A DNA stretch of 64,000 bases from Colocasia esculenta. Taxonomy: Eukaryota > Streptophyta > Magnoliopsida > Alismatales > Araceae. The stretch spans positions 78,724,631-78,788,630 of the forward strand of contig CM024755.1 of the NCBI GenBank assembly GCA_014218235.1. The letters are read 5' to 3'. The notes under the pieces are model-generated. The model was not told the origin of the DNA and searched no databases. It was given only the letters and a program-made list of their open reading frames with translations. This document shows positions 1 to 12,384 of this stretch, one piece after another (positions within the stretch are counted from its first letter, which is position 1; the number at the start of each line of letters is the position of its first letter). The translations under genes were made by a program, and so were the position numbers.

Positions 1-440
1 AACACAACTCTATCTGCTGGTGGACACCCAATTGTCACAAATACTCTTTCAACTTCATGAATCCAATGCTCCGCTGTGTCTGGATTCGGTCCTCCTATAT
101 ATGTTGGCGGCTACAACCTAAAAAAATTTTCAACTTGCATCATTGGTTCCTCTGCTGCCCTAACAGGCGGTGGCGGTGGTACAGGTACTACAAAAGGTAC
201 CTCCACACCGGATGGTGGTGAAATTGGCACCATTGGTACAACCTCTCCTGCAACTAGTGGTACTGTTGCTGGCGGTATCAGTGCTTGCTGGTCCATTCTC
301 ATCTGAATCTCCGTAAGACTCTCCCATATCCTTTCTATCATGCGCTGAGTAGACTCCTCAGGCTCATCTCCTCCACCACCCCAATCCCTCCTATCAGCGA
401 TCTCAAATTCCTGCACAAGCACAATCCAACCCACATACAC
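1..440 (-). pseudogene. Element B: N-terminal gag fragment (Ty3/gypsy chromovirus), cut by window edge
   Basis: This minus-strand reading frame encodes the start of a retrotransposon Gag, the structural protein of the virus-like particle. It shares the segment MIERIWESLTEI and the proline/valine-rich stretch that follows with the gag of element A at 46819-47778, so A and B are one family. The A start codon is ATC here (about position 404), so the original start is lost; an in-frame ATG lies at 440. The frame runs to about 111 and homology continues towards the window edge. The rest of gag and all of pol lie outside the window. Confidence 0.8.
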
Positions 441-542
441 AAAAGCAAATCATTACAAAACCAAGGCCAACTACCAGCAGTGAACTAGTGTAGAAATAAG
501 GCTATGTAATTTTCCCAGTTCCTTTATATTTACACGGACCTT

Positions 543-554
543 GCTCTGATACCA
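543..554 (-). other. Element B primer binding site (tRNA-iMet type)
   Basis: On the minus strand this reads TGGTATCAGAGC, the usual primer site complementary to the 3' end of initiator methionine tRNA. It starts two bases after the LTR end, which fixes the LTR as the 5' LTR of a minus-strand element. Confidence 0.9.
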
Positions 555-556
555 AC

Positions 557-2783
557 TGTAATGGACCACGTCATTCAAACCCGTTAACCCACTAACAAGC
601 TTGACCCGACTCTGTTTCTCGCGATCGAGCCGTAACCTCGCAAGGGATATCACACTCATGTCCGTGAAAACATAAAAGAACACACTGATATATATATAAG
701 ATTCACAATCTCATACATATTCACATTAGATTTACATAGCCAAACTTCAACAAAAGTCAAAAGAAACTACACAAGCCTGGGGCATACCACGAGGTACAAC
801 AAAAGCAAAGGTACACTGCTGGAGGCGTCGGCCCAACAACGCTGCGATGCGGCTCTGAACTGGAAGACGGAAGAGAAATCTCCTGCTCTCCTTCACCTGT
901 AGGGAGTAGGGGTGAGTGTCGCAAGTCACTGGCTCAGTAGGGAAACTCTCCTAAAAACATAGCAAACTAAACTCAAGTACATAAGTAGAAAGCTATGCCA
1001 GTAATTTATAGAATAAGCTAAGTAGGATATCAAAGCTGTAAATACCACTTACCACTTGTCGTTGACATAAACCAATTTAAATAAGCAAACGGCAAAACCA
1101 CAACTCGGTGTACAGGCCAAAGTAGAGACCGCCACACTCGAGCCACTTAGACTGGTTCGCGACCCCAGCAACTGACTCAGACAAACCACACAGGTCTACC
1201 TCTCAGCCTCACAGCCATGGACGAAAGGTCCAGCTGCCACTCCACGGAAACAAGTCAAACAACTGTGGAGACCAACCAACACCACAACTGCGGACAACAT
1301 TTCCGCGGGCCCATGTCTGGCACCTTTAGGGACTCTGGCCTGAGCTCCCAAGAGTGAGGCACTGGTAACAGGACTAGTTGGGGACCAATGACGTCTACTG
1401 GTGTCCATACCCCCAACTACGAGCGTGCTACAAGCGACAAAACAACAAACTCACACAAGTCGCTGCCCCACTGTCGTCTTTCCCCCAGCCGGACGTACAA
1501 CTCAATCTAAGGAGTGAGGGTGTCCAGGACAGACGACATAGACCTTGACGGTACAACACAAGTACCGGGACAAGCCCCGAGCACACGCTTGGCTCACACA
1601 GAACTTGGGGCACCCAATTGAAGAGGTAACCACGGTAGGCGTCATACTACTCGCCACGCACACACACACCATGTGCACACTACACAAACCACATGAAACC
1701 TCACGTCAACCATGTGAACACAGCACCATGACCACGTGAACAACATGCCAGTCACATAAACCACTTGCTAAACTCAGAAACAACGCGCTCCCAAAGTGCA
1801 ACAGGTGCCATTGCACCGCTCATACTTACCATGTTCAATAAATATCGATTAATGAATAATTTAGCTTTGAAATCATGCACAATGAGACCTCTCGGCTGAG
1901 GTCGCAACATAGGGTAGTGTCGCCTTCAAAACGCGACACCCCGATATGTCGCCTTCACAACATGAACGCGACGGGTCGGCCTGTCGCGTTCAGAACGTGA
2001 CAGGGGGCTCTGTCGCCTTCACAGGTGAAACCCTAATCCGGGGAACCCACCTCCGGATTACCACCCCAAACCATGCAAACTCTGTTTAATCCTAATTTTT
2101 CATGCTTTAATGGATACCCTATCATGGTATCTACTGTTCTAAACACCAAAAACCAACATACAAACATTCCACGCAATCACACAGTGTAAAACGGGAAGAA
2201 TTCCCCTACCTTCGTGAAGAACGCGAAGAATGACAAACCCTCGACGTTTCCCTCGCTCCACACAAGGTCCTCGCGGCGAGAACACGCCAAAAACCACGCT
2301 CCCACGCCGAATCGCCCCAGAAAACCCGCAACTGCCTCTCCCCCTAGTCAAACAGAGCGTGCTCAGCTCTGTCTGGCCAGGCAGGGTTTAAGAGCTGCTT
2401 GCGGTTAAGAATGTGACAGACCCCTCCATCGCGACCTATTCGTGACGGAACTAGGCGTCGCCTTCTTAAGGCTGATGTCCGCAAGTCGCTCAGTGCGCGA
2501 TACGCGGCACACATGCAGACGACAACCGCCTCTGAGCGGCAACAAGAACGTGACATGCAGGACCGTCGCGTTTAGAACGTGACATCCCTCCTTGTTGCGG
2601 TCACAAATAGTGAATGGGCTGGTGTCTTGGGATCAGCCTGCCAGCCCAAAAACACCCCAAACCTGTCCACACACCTGAAACACGCCACATTGGCCACACA
2701 TTGGCCACCACAACTACCAAACGAAGGATCCGTAAGGATCCGAAAGACGATCCACAAGGATCCGAAAAATGCACGATGTTACA
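557..2783 (-). repeat. Element B 5' LTR
   Basis: A 2.2 kb long terminal repeat bounded by TG at 557 and CA at 2783. It aligns with the two A LTRs through shared blocks, such as the cytosine-rich tract near 600, the polypurine tract near 900 and the CpG-rich palindrome clusters at 1890-2030 and 2400-2590. The TATA sequence found in the A LTRs is degraded here (about 2130). Many short open frames inside it are not genes. Confidence 0.85.
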
Positions 2784-4642
2784 CTACTAGTGTTGTCGTA
2801 GGCAGTGACGGTGATGGAGGGCCTTACTGCCTATAATGTTACCCCACACAAGTTTCATGTGTCTAAAGAGACCACATTAATGGAAGCTCCAATGTCCACC
2901 AAGCATTGAGACACGTGGGCTTCGTTAACTTTGATGGTTAAGCACAAAGAATACCGCTGAGATTCCATGGCTGCTAGCTCATGTTCATGGAACTCTATAG
3001 CCGGATCCTGACTCATGGGGGGTCAAAACTGAGCTAATATGGGTGACTGGCAGGTCTTCATTCACCATCACCTTCTTTAAATATTGCATGAGGGCTTCTT
3101 GATGTATTGGTGACCTCTTGATTAATTCTAGAATGGAGATCATGGCCGGCATTTTATCTAGATGCTTCAGTAAGTTTATTGAGTCCCAGGGGTGGACTCT
3201 TCTGCTAGTGCTTCTTCCTCCAACTGTTGTGGTGCTTGATCCTGATGCTGAGGGAATATTCTATTGAAGATGTGCCCACTCCGGAGCGCCAATGTTTCCT
3301 CAGTCTCATCTCCTACTATATGTACTTATTGGACCATGGGCCTAATCGGCATATTGGAAGCTGGATGGATGGTGGAATGTTCGGTGTTGAACATTTGGTG
3401 CGGCAGTTGAATGTTCACCACATTAGGGGGTGGTATGGAGAAAGTGGATTGTATTGGAGTGGTAGTATGAGGAGTGGCACATAGGAAGGGAGCTTACGGA
3501 TTAGGGGTGATGATAGGAGTAGAAGATGGTGTGCGGAGAAGTGGTGGATTAGAGAGGGATGGTTGTGAGATGATGGTGGTGGAAGGTTGACGTATGAGCG
3601 AGCGATTGGATTGTGGTGGTATGATGGTTGGGTTGCGTAGAAATGGAGCTTGTGGGTTAGGGGGTTGTGATGTGGAGGTTATGGGTGGTTGACGAATGAG
3701 CAGCTGGCTTGGTTATGGTGGACGTGGTATGATGTTTGTAGGGATGCGGAGAAAAGATGGTAATTGGTTGGAAAGTGTGGGCGTGCGGATGAAGGGGGGT
3801 AATGTGTAGGTGGATTGAGGTGTGGTGGTAGAGGGTGCTTCCATAGGCCTACCGGGTCTTCTATCTTCATGGGGAGACAACTTGAGGGCGTTGACTTGTT
3901 GATTTGGAGCAGGGTGCTCCGGGAGTGGGTTCTACACAATGCCCATGTTGGGTTGTTGCATAGGAGCTTGGGGTTGTTGTGCAAGTTGCTGGGGCTGTTG
4001 TTATTGGTGGTGTGGCTGTAGTTGGTGAATGTTCTGTCTGGGTGGTCGCCTTGCCTTCATCTCCATGATGTACTTACTCATTTCCTCCCAATCAATTCCT
4101 CCATTGTCATTCAAATCATAGATATAATCCTTGAAATGGAAGCATGCCTCTAGTATATGTCCTGGTCCTCTATGAAATACACAGTAGCGAGAGGTATCAA
4201 CATTGAGAGGTCATTGTAGCCATTCCCTCGGAAGAGTGAGTGCATTGGCAACTATGAGAGCATTAAATATATCAGGGAGAGTCTCCAGCAGTGGAGGGTA
4301 TTGGGCTCTTCTTGGGCCAGGGGGCGTTTAGGCTGTTGGGGGTCATAATTACCCGGTAGAGGTACTTGGTTGTATTGCTGGGGGCGTTGAGGAGGGGGTG
4401 GCTGTTGTTGGTATTATTGTGGTGGAGCTTGACGGTACTGAGGTGGTGGAGCTTGCTGGTATTGGTGGTATTTTGTGGCGGTTAAGGCTGTGGAGCTGGG
4501 GTACGTAACATGGGAGGGTTATTGGGCCTGAACTGTGGTTGTCATTGTTGAGGGTATTATGGTTGTTGAGGCCTTGGGTTGGAGTTTAGGCGGTATGGAG
4601 TGGAGTTTGGGTTGCCCATAGCACTCACTTGCTCATTATGAA
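2784..4642 (-). pseudogene. Element F fragment 1: gag zinc-knuckle end and proline-rich linker
   Basis: Read on the minus strand from 4642 downwards, this is a decayed Gag C-terminal region: a proline/glutamine/tyrosine-rich tract (4560-4330), then a cysteine/histidine knuckle followed by a KDYIYDLND...IDWEEM block (about 4200-4060), then a long proline-rich linker down to about 2800. Such a knuckle followed by an acidic IDWEEM block occurs in plant Ty3/gypsy gag genes of the non-chromovirus, Tat-like group. There are many stops and frameshifts. The fragment continues F from 14143-15375 across the insertion of C and is cut on the left by element B. The lineage call is inferred from remembered family features, not from a search. 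Confidence 0.7.
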
Positions 4643-5117
4643 TGTAAGGCCATCGAACTTTGTTCTCATTATTCAGATTTTGTCATATTATACTTAGTTG
4701 TTTTGTGTATATTGTTTATGTGTATATGTGCATATATGTATATATGTACTTATTTCTATATATATTATCTTTATTTAATTGTGCATATTGTATTTAAATA
4801 ATACAGGGCATATTGTATGTATTTGTATATGGTGTATATATGCTATTTGATGTTTCTGTCTTCTGGTCGAGATGCCAGTAAACGTCAACATCCATTGACG
4901 TTGAGGGCATGTTGATGTCAACCAGTGTGTCGTTGACTCAGAGTTGTGATCGATGGACGTTTATTTCTTATTAATGGCAGTGAAGTGGCCGTTTACTTCT
5001 CCATTTTTGCTGCGATTTCAGATCTGGAAATGACTATGTTTTCCTCGGTTCTGGATTTGGAAACTACCCTCCAATAGTAGAATCCCATCCTTAACGCATA
5101 ACCTGGCGTCTTAACCC

Positions 5118-5124
5118 TATAAAA
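5118..5124 (+). promoter_or_regulatory. Element C LTR TATA box
   Basis: TATAAAA, followed by a leader-like sequence. The same block occurs in the D LTRs (15662, 23306) and the G LTR (51189). It has been deleted from the C 3' LTR. Confidence 0.7.
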
Positions 5125-6339
5125 CACCCCATTTTCGCTCAGATTATGTCTTTTAGACTCTTGAGAAACCTCAGGCTTTCTATGAGAAAACCCGAACTTT
5201 GGCGACTTTGATCTGGCGATTTGGTGCGTCTTTCGGCGACCTTCATCGACTAGAGGGAACTCCAGACATTGAGGAAGCTTCCCTGACTCCGGTGTGTGAC
5301 CTAAATCAACAGAAAGACCGAATCTGGGAGGTTTTTTAGCACCTTCTTGGCTTGGCCGAGGAGGGCTTCTCTGGCAAATTAATCCCATTAGACAATTTTT
5401 CTCAGGCAAGTAATCGAGGTATTTCATCCCTGCACATGTCCTTTAGGTCCTAGGATTTTTTTGGATTTTTCCTCGTGTCTTGGAACCCCCAATTCTTCTG
5501 TATTTGTGCGCTCAGTCTGCACTTCTACAGACAGAAACTTGACGGCAAGCTTGTTGCCATCAAGATCTTGAGTTGGCGGCAACATCGTGTGCCGTTAACT
5601 CCAGTTGGCGGCAACCCCTTTGCCGCCAAGTTCTTCAGATTTTACAGAATGGCTATTTTGATATCTATGATGTGTTTGTCAGATTGCTGGGTATATGTGC
5701 ATGCTGTAAAAATTATATGTGGTTAGGTACAGTCAGTAGGTCATGTCATGAGGATATGTCAAATTTTTGTATACAATTCTATTTATTAAAATTTCTGTAA
5801 TTGGACATTGAACATGATCTGACCATGATAAATTCTGAATAAATATATCCATTGTGTATTAGGGTTCCATAAATTTTTTATGATCTTATGATGATTGTTT
5901 TCATGGTTTGGAACTGTTAGGTACGACTGTTTTACTGTGAATCATGTTTAAATGAGTTTATTAATAAATCTACAAGTGACCTATTTTAATTGGTAAATTT
6001 TGCTTTACTATTTCAAAAAATCTGAAATTTTAGGTATGTGACATATGATCTGTGTGAAGCCTATGATAAAACTTTCATTCTATTTTGATAACAGTAGGTA
6101 CTGTTATTAGTTTAATAAGACATGTGACCATGATAAACACGTTTAAGTTTAATCATGTGGAATACAATGATTAGCAGCATGATTAGGACTATGTTATGAG
6201 TTAATTGTCATTGTGAAATAGTAACATTATGTCTTGTGAACTGAAGCATATGTGTTTATTTAAAATGCATGTAAATGTGTTAAACAATGCATGTGAATTA
6301 TGTAAACAATGTGATAAAGTGTGAATGTGTAAAATTGTG

Positions 6340-6560
6340 CCGAGATTGACACTACTACCATAGAGGGCTGTGGATCCGTACTATAGTAAAGTCCCTACGG
6401 GAAGGCTCAATATGTGTGATATCCTATGGGCATTAGGATGAAATTTTGGAGGTGGACAAGTACCACTAGTTAGGGTGGAGAGGGCTTCTCCCGGTTTTGC
6501 GCAGTTAACCAAGATTCGTCACTGTGTTGCCTAGGTGACGGGTATGTGTATTTGATGTGT
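6340..6560 (+). other. Conserved hairpin block in LTR (C, 5' copy)
   Basis: Three short hairpins in a row: CCATAG/CTGTGG with a 4-nt loop at 6358-6373, ATCCTA/TAGGAT with a 7-nt loop at 6421-6439, and CGTCAC/GTGACG with a 12-nt loop at 6517-6540. The block recurs in every LTR of C, D, E and G. Confidence 0.7.
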
Positions 6561-7459
6561 GTCCTTCTTATGGTGGTTCGGACTATGTGTCACGGCAAAT
6601 TAATTGTGAAATGTGAAAATGTGACAATGTGAATATGTGAAATGTGAAAATGTGCAAATGTGAAAAGTGAACATGTGAAAGTGAAATGTAAATATGTTAG
6701 TATGTGAAAAGATGTGAGTTCATGAGAATGTGATTTATTCATATTAAAATAGCAAGTTAAATGCATGGATAAGTGTTATAATTGCATGAGAAATGATTAG
6801 ATATCATGCTAGGTGTGTTATCCACTATGTACATAATTGCATGCTTTAATTGCGTATAATTGTGAAATGATTTGAATGAAATTTGAACCTTTGAATCATG
6901 TTGGATATAATGTGTAGAAAGCATGCTATAGGTTTTCATGCTTAATTGTTTAAGCGATGTGAAGCATGTACCATGTGGTTTCCTTCTTGTTTAAAAGATA
7001 GCATGTATATGTGACATATGTAAGGATGTATCTTTGGATTGCTTGTTGGGTCTTTTAGAAGACTCATTCTTGCTTTGGCGTATAGGTGAGACAGGTGCCT
7101 CCATTCCTGAGGAGGACATAGTGAGGAGTGACTCCGAGCGCAAGGAGTATCTTCACGTGTGGACTTTGCTACATTGTTACCTTTTATTTCATAGTATGTA
7201 ATCAAATGTGATGAACATTGTAATTTATTGAAGTTGTATTAATGTGGACATTGGTATTTCTTTTATTGCTATATAGACTGTGGATTATGTGATGGTGATA
7301 GAATGAGAATAATTATTTATTTCCGCTGTAATCTTTTGATATTTGTGTACATCTCAATCTATTGTTTAGTGTTGGGTAAATGTCCCACTGTAACGGCGTT
7401 CTTTGTACCGACGTGGATTGGTATAATTGTACCGGTATAAGGAGGGTTATTACAGAGAT

Positions 7460-7471
7460 TGGTATCAGAGA
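7460..7471 (+). other. Element C primer binding site
   Basis: TGGTATCAGAGA, five bases after the LTR end. It matches the initiator-tRNA site TGGTATCAGAGC except at the last base. Confidence 0.85.
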
Positions 7472-7852
7472 AAGGGTTGAGATAGTACATGAATATACCA
7501 TCATCTTTACAATATGCTAAGTCTTTATAGAATTTGTCCATATATGTAGAAAATGTCTAATAATGAATGAAAAATAGTTAAGAAAATGGTTAGGACTAAA
7601 TAACTTAGTTTCTAACTAGATTAAATTGTTTTACAGGCTATGGCTACTCGTGGTAGGCGTGGTGCTTAGGCTCGAGATGACGAGCAGAGGCGTGAGGACA
7701 GGGGTGAGCAACAGGCCCCAGCACCCCACGGTTCTACTGTACTTCCTCTACCACCGCCTGTGGACTATGGTGTATTCATGCAAGGTCTGGTTCAGGCGAT
7801 GCAGACTTAGGCTCACACTCAGGCGGCACTGCAGGCTCAACTACAGGCTCAG

Positions 7853-7931
7853 GTTAGAACTGTTAAATAGGAGTAGCCTATTTTTATTAAATGAATGATT
7901 GCTATATTTCTTATATTGCTTGTTGTCTCAG
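7853..7931 (+). other. Element C gag intron 1
   Basis: 79 bp, GT...AG, phase 0, with a T-rich stretch before CTCAG. It sits at the same codon boundary as in D and E. Read through, the frame stops just inside it. Confidence 0.75.
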
Positions 7932-8138
7932 GCTCAGGCTCCAGCTCCAGTTCCTCAGGAGCATGGCCATGGTGGTACGTCCATCATGGAGAGATTCAAG
8001 AGGATGGCTCTGCCCTCTTTTAAGGGGGAGAGTCAACCCCTATTAGCAGAGAGCTGGATGTGGGAGATAGAGAAAATCTTCCGAGCCATTAGGTGTGCCG
8101 AGGAGGATAAAGTTAGCTTGGCCACCTATATGCTGCAG

Positions 8139-8218
8139 GTACTTAATTTATATATGCATGTACTTATGTTAAGTTTAGGGTTTTATCTAGTTTGGTGCTT
8201 ATAAGTTGTATCTTGCAG
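8139..8218 (+). other. Element C gag intron 2
   Basis: 80 bp, GTACTT...TTGCAG, phase 0, between the codons for ...MLQ and ERADVWW. Its position matches D and E. Confidence 0.75.
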
Positions 8219-11200
8219 GAGAGAGCCGATGTGTGGTGGTCCTCCTTACTTCGCACCAGGTTCGAGGATGGTGCGATTGAGGTGTCTTGGGATGAGTTTA
8301 CGAGGCTTTTCCGAGCCAAGTTCATCCCCGAGCATATCCAAGACAAGATGGAGCAGGAGTTCCTTTCTCTCACTCAGGGCTCCATGACGGTGTTGGAATA
8401 TGAGGCCAGGTTTGCTGAACTATCCAAGTATGCTCCTCATATAGCTGTTGATGAGCGTAGGAAGGTGAAGAAGTTCGTGATGGGGCTTAAACCATCACTG
8501 AGGTCGAGGCTTGTGGCGTTTGACCACCGTACGCTAGACGAGGCTCTCAGCGCAGCGTGCAGGCAGGAGAGCGAAATGGAGCAGTATTTGGAGGAGAAGA
8601 AAGCATCACAAAAGAGGTCTGCGCCACCTTTCCAGTGGCAGGACAGGAAGAAGGCCATGTACCAGTCACCGTAGCGTCCAGTGGCAGTGTCCAATCAGCA
8701 GGCAGTTGCTCCGCGGTCCCCCGGCGTCAGGCCTAGTGACAAGAAGATGTGCCCTCACTGCGGAAGAGCACATGGCGGTACCGAGTGTTGGAAGTTAGCA
8801 GGGAAGTGTCTTAAGTGTGGTAGCTCCGAGCATCAGATCCGAGACTGTCCTAAACTGCAGCAGGGTGTTTAGCGTGGAGCGCTAGCCCCAGCAGCAGCAG
8901 CACCAGCGACAGGGAGACCAGGAAGGCCTGTAGCCCAAGCTTGAGTGTTTGCTTTAGCACGAGAGGATGCAGAGTAGGCAGAGAATGTCACGGAAGGTAC
9001 GGTTCTAATCATGGGTGTGCACGCTCGGGTTTTGTTTGAAACGGGTGCCACACACTCGTTCATTTCCGAGTGGTTTGCGAAGCAGTTAGCATTAGAGTCT
9101 GCAGTAGAGGCTGAGGAGTTAGAGGTCCCTTTGTCTGTGCACACACCAGTAGGAACGGTATCGACTAGAAAGTGTATTCCATATTTACCTGTGTGCATTG
9201 AGGACCGAGGCTTAGATGGGTGCTTCTTTTTGCTTAAGATGAAGGACTATGATGCAATTCTAGGTCTGGATTGGCTTGAGGAGCACTATGCTTTGGTGGA
9301 TTGTCGTGGGAAGAAGATTACTTTTCATATTCTTGGTGAGGATGAGTTCTCACATCCTTTGCCAAGGAACTTTGCGGGAAGGTTTGTGAACTCCGCCATG
9401 AAGACGATGAGGATGGTGAACAAGGGGTGTGACACATTTATTTCCAGCATGGTCTTAGTATCGAAGGCTGATCAGTCACCGACCCTTGAGGAGATTGAGG
9501 TAGTGCAGGAGTTTCCAAACGTGTTTCCTGATGATTTGTCTGGATTGCCAACGGCTAGGGAGATAGAGTTCACTATAGAGTTTCTTCCAGGCACCTCTCC
9601 TATCTCTAAGGCTCCATATCGGATGGCACTTGCAGAATTAGCTGAGCTGAGGAAGCAGTTACATGATTTTTCGGACAAGGGATTCATTCGCCTAGTGTGT
9701 CGCCATGGGGCGCACCTATATTGTTTGTGAAGAAGAAGGATGGTTCCCTCGGGTTGTGAATTGATTATAGAAAGCTCAACCAGGTGACAGTGAAGAACAG
9801 GTATCCCTTACCGCAGATTGATGATTTATTCGATCAGTTGTAGAATGCATCGGTGTTCTCCAAGATTGATCTGCAGTCCGGCTATCACCAGTTGAGGATT
9901 GAGGGTGAAGATGTGTCCAAGACGGCTTTTAGGACTCGTTATGGGCATTATGAGTTTTTGGTGCTTCCATTTGGTCTGACCAACGCCCCTGCAACATTCA
10001 TGGATCTCATGAACAGGGTGTTTAGACCTTATTTGGATAGTTTCATAGTGGTGTTCATTGACGATGTGCTAGTCTATTCTCCTGATGAGGGTACACACCG
10101 TGAGCATTTAAGGGTTGTTCTGGAGGTCCTCCGAAAGCACAAGCTGTATGCCAAGTTCAGCAAGTGCGATTTCTGGATGCGCGAGGTTCATTTCCTTGGG
10201 CATGTTAACTCAGGTGCTGGAGTAGCAATTGATCCGGTAAAGGTCCAGGCAGTGTTAGATTGGGAGATTCCAAGGACCCCATTGGAGATTCGGAGTTTTC
10301 TTGGTTTAGCGGGCTATTATAGGCGATTTATTGAGGGTTTTACATCTATCGATGCACCTTTGACTAAGCTAACCAGGAAGGGTGTGAAGTTTGTGTGGTC
10401 TGAGGATTGTGAGAATAGTTTCCAGAAATTAAAGGAGAGGCTTACATCTGCACCCGTGTTGATTTTGCCTAGTGGTGTAGAGGGTTTTTCTATCTACTCG
10501 GATGCTTCTCAGATAGGTCTTGGCTGTGTATTGATGCAGCATGGTAGGGTAGTGGCGTATGCTTCTCGCTAGTTGAAGGAGCATGAGCGTAACTATCCGA
10601 CTCATGATTTGGAGCTTGCGGCAGTGGTTCATGCACTGAAGATCTGGAGACACTATCTTTATGGTGTTCAGTTCGAGGTGTTCACTGACCACAAGAGTTT
10701 GAGGTATCTCTTTTCTCAGAAGGAGTTGAACCTGCGGCAGAGGAGATGGATTGAATTCCTTAAGGACTACGACTTCGAGCTTCAGTATCATCCCGGAAAG
10801 GCGAATGTCGTAGCGGATGCTCTTAGCAGGAAGAGATCGTTGCTTCAGTAGGATTGGAAGATGTTGGAGGATGCAGCCTATGCGGTGACTGAGTTAGAGC
10901 CGCAGTTATGTCAGGCTTTCATGGCTCAATTGTCCATTCGGTCTACAGTGTTGGATGAGGTGATTAAGCAGCAGAAGGTTGTTCCTATACTCTAGGAGTT
11001 GGTAGGAAAGGCAGGCATTGCTCGTGATGAGGACGGTGTCATTAGATTTCAGCACCGAGTTTGTGTTCCTGATGTTGTGGATGTCCTTGAGCATGTTCTT
11101 GCAGAAGCACATAGGTCAAGGTTTTCTATTCATCCAGGATTTGAGGAGATCTTTCTGGTGGTCTGGCATGAAGAAGGATGTGGCTGACTTCGTATCTAGG

Positions 11201-12369
11201 TGTTTGGTGTGCCAGCAAGTGAAGGCCGAGCGTCAGCGACCATCTAGTCTTATGCAGAAGATGGAGATCCCAGTATGGAAGTGGGAGGCAATCACTATGG
11301 ATTTTGTGACGGGTTTGCCCAGATCAGTGAAGGGCAATGACTCGATTTGGGTGATTGTAGATCGTTTCTCCAAGACTGCGCATTTCTTGCCTATGAAGAA
11401 GAAGCAGTCTGTAGAGAGTTTGGCTAGGCTGTATGTGAACAGCATTGTGAGGTTGCTTGGTGTGCCAAAGTCCATTATTTCTGACCAAGACCCAAGGTTT
11501 ACTTCGAGGCTTTGGCAGGGTCTTCAGGATGCGTTGGGTTCTCAACTGAAGCTTAGTTCGGCGTTCCATCCCCAGACAGATGGCCAGTCTGAGAGGACTA
11601 TCCAAACGCTCGAGGATATGTTGAGAGCGTGTGTGCTAGACTGAAAGGGAGATTGGGAGCGTCATTTACCTCTTGTGGAGTTTGCCTACAACAACAGTTT
11701 TCATGCAAGCATTGGCATGGCTCCGTTGAGGCTTTGTATGGGCGGCCCTGTAGATCTCCTTTGTGTTGGGAGGAGACAGGTGATAGGCAGTTGATTGGTC
11801 TGGAGTTGGTGCAAGAGACTTTGGATAAGATTCAGCTTATCAAGCAGAGGCTTGTTACGGCGCAAGATAGGCAGAAGAGTTATGCCGACAATAGAAGGAA
11901 GGATTTAGAATTCGAGGTTGGCGAGCATGTTTTTCTGAAGGTTTCGCCTACCCGAGGCATTGTCAGATTTGGAAGGCATAGCAAGATGAGTCCTAGATTC
12001 ATTGGCCCGTTTGAGATTCTTAGGCGGATGGGCAACGTTGCATATGAGGTTGCTTTACCCCCAGCGTTAGCTAGTGTTCACCCACTTTTCCACGTATCTA
12101 TGCTCTGAAGGTATGTGCGAGATCTGTCTCATGTGATTGGTCACGAGCCAGTGGAGATTCAGCCAGACTTGTCATATGTTGAGCAACATGTAGCTATCCT
12201 TGATCGTAAGGTTCAGCACCTCAGGAACAAGAGCATTGCGTCCGTGAAGGTGCTATGGAGGAACTTCTCGTGAGAGGAGGCTACGTGGGAGCTTGAGGAT
12301 GCTATGATGAAGAAGTATCCCTAGTTGTTTGGTTAGTATGTAGTTCTAACTTCGAGGATGAAGTTTTCT

Positions 12370-12384
12370 TTTAGGGGGAGAGGG
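12370..12384 (+). other. Element C polypurine tract
   Basis: Purine-rich run TTAGGGGGAGAGGG directly before the 3' LTR, the expected primer for plus-strand DNA synthesis. The same tract precedes the 3' LTRs of D and E. Confidence 0.85.

Larger units (their letters stand above)
4643..7454 (+). repeat. Element C 5' LTR
   Basis: 2812 bp from TGTAAGGCC to TTACA. It has a TATA box at 5118-5124, perfect inverted repeats on either side of it (4881-4902 and 5605-5629), a conserved hairpin block (6340-6560) and a GTGAA-rich tract (6595-6690). The distance from the TATA box to the LTR end implies a transcript leader of more than 2 kb. Small open frames such as the one at 4993-5427 on the minus strand have no recognisable content. 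Confidence 0.93.
7640..12336 (+). pseudogene. Element C gag-pol pseudogene with two gag introns
   Basis: Decayed Gag-Pol polyprotein gene. Exon 1 is 7640-7852 (71 codons), intron 1 is 7853-7931, exon 2 is 7932-8138, intron 2 is 8139-8218 and exon 3 starts at 8219. The domains in order are Gag, CCHC knuckle (CPHCGRAHGGTECW then CLKCGSSEHQIRDC, about 8747-8850), aspartic protease (9011-9200, with DTG changed to ETG), reverse transcriptase with intact FIDDVLVYS near 10060, RNase H (10490-10850), integrase (11010-11800) and a C-terminal chromodomain-like tail ending in LWRNFS-like sequence near 12260. Breaks include in-frame TAG stops, a TGC-to-TGA change near 9760, and a 20 bp deletion near 11139 flanked by AGG repeats. 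Most stops are CAG turned into TAG. Confidence 0.92.

Noticed and set aside
4993..5427. 144-codon minus-strand frame in the C 5' LTR
   Set aside because: It overlaps the TATA box and leader, is deleted in the 3' LTR and has no recognisable content.
9011..9730. 239-codon frame as an independent gene
   Set aside because: It is the protease-to-RT part of the C gag-pol between two stops.
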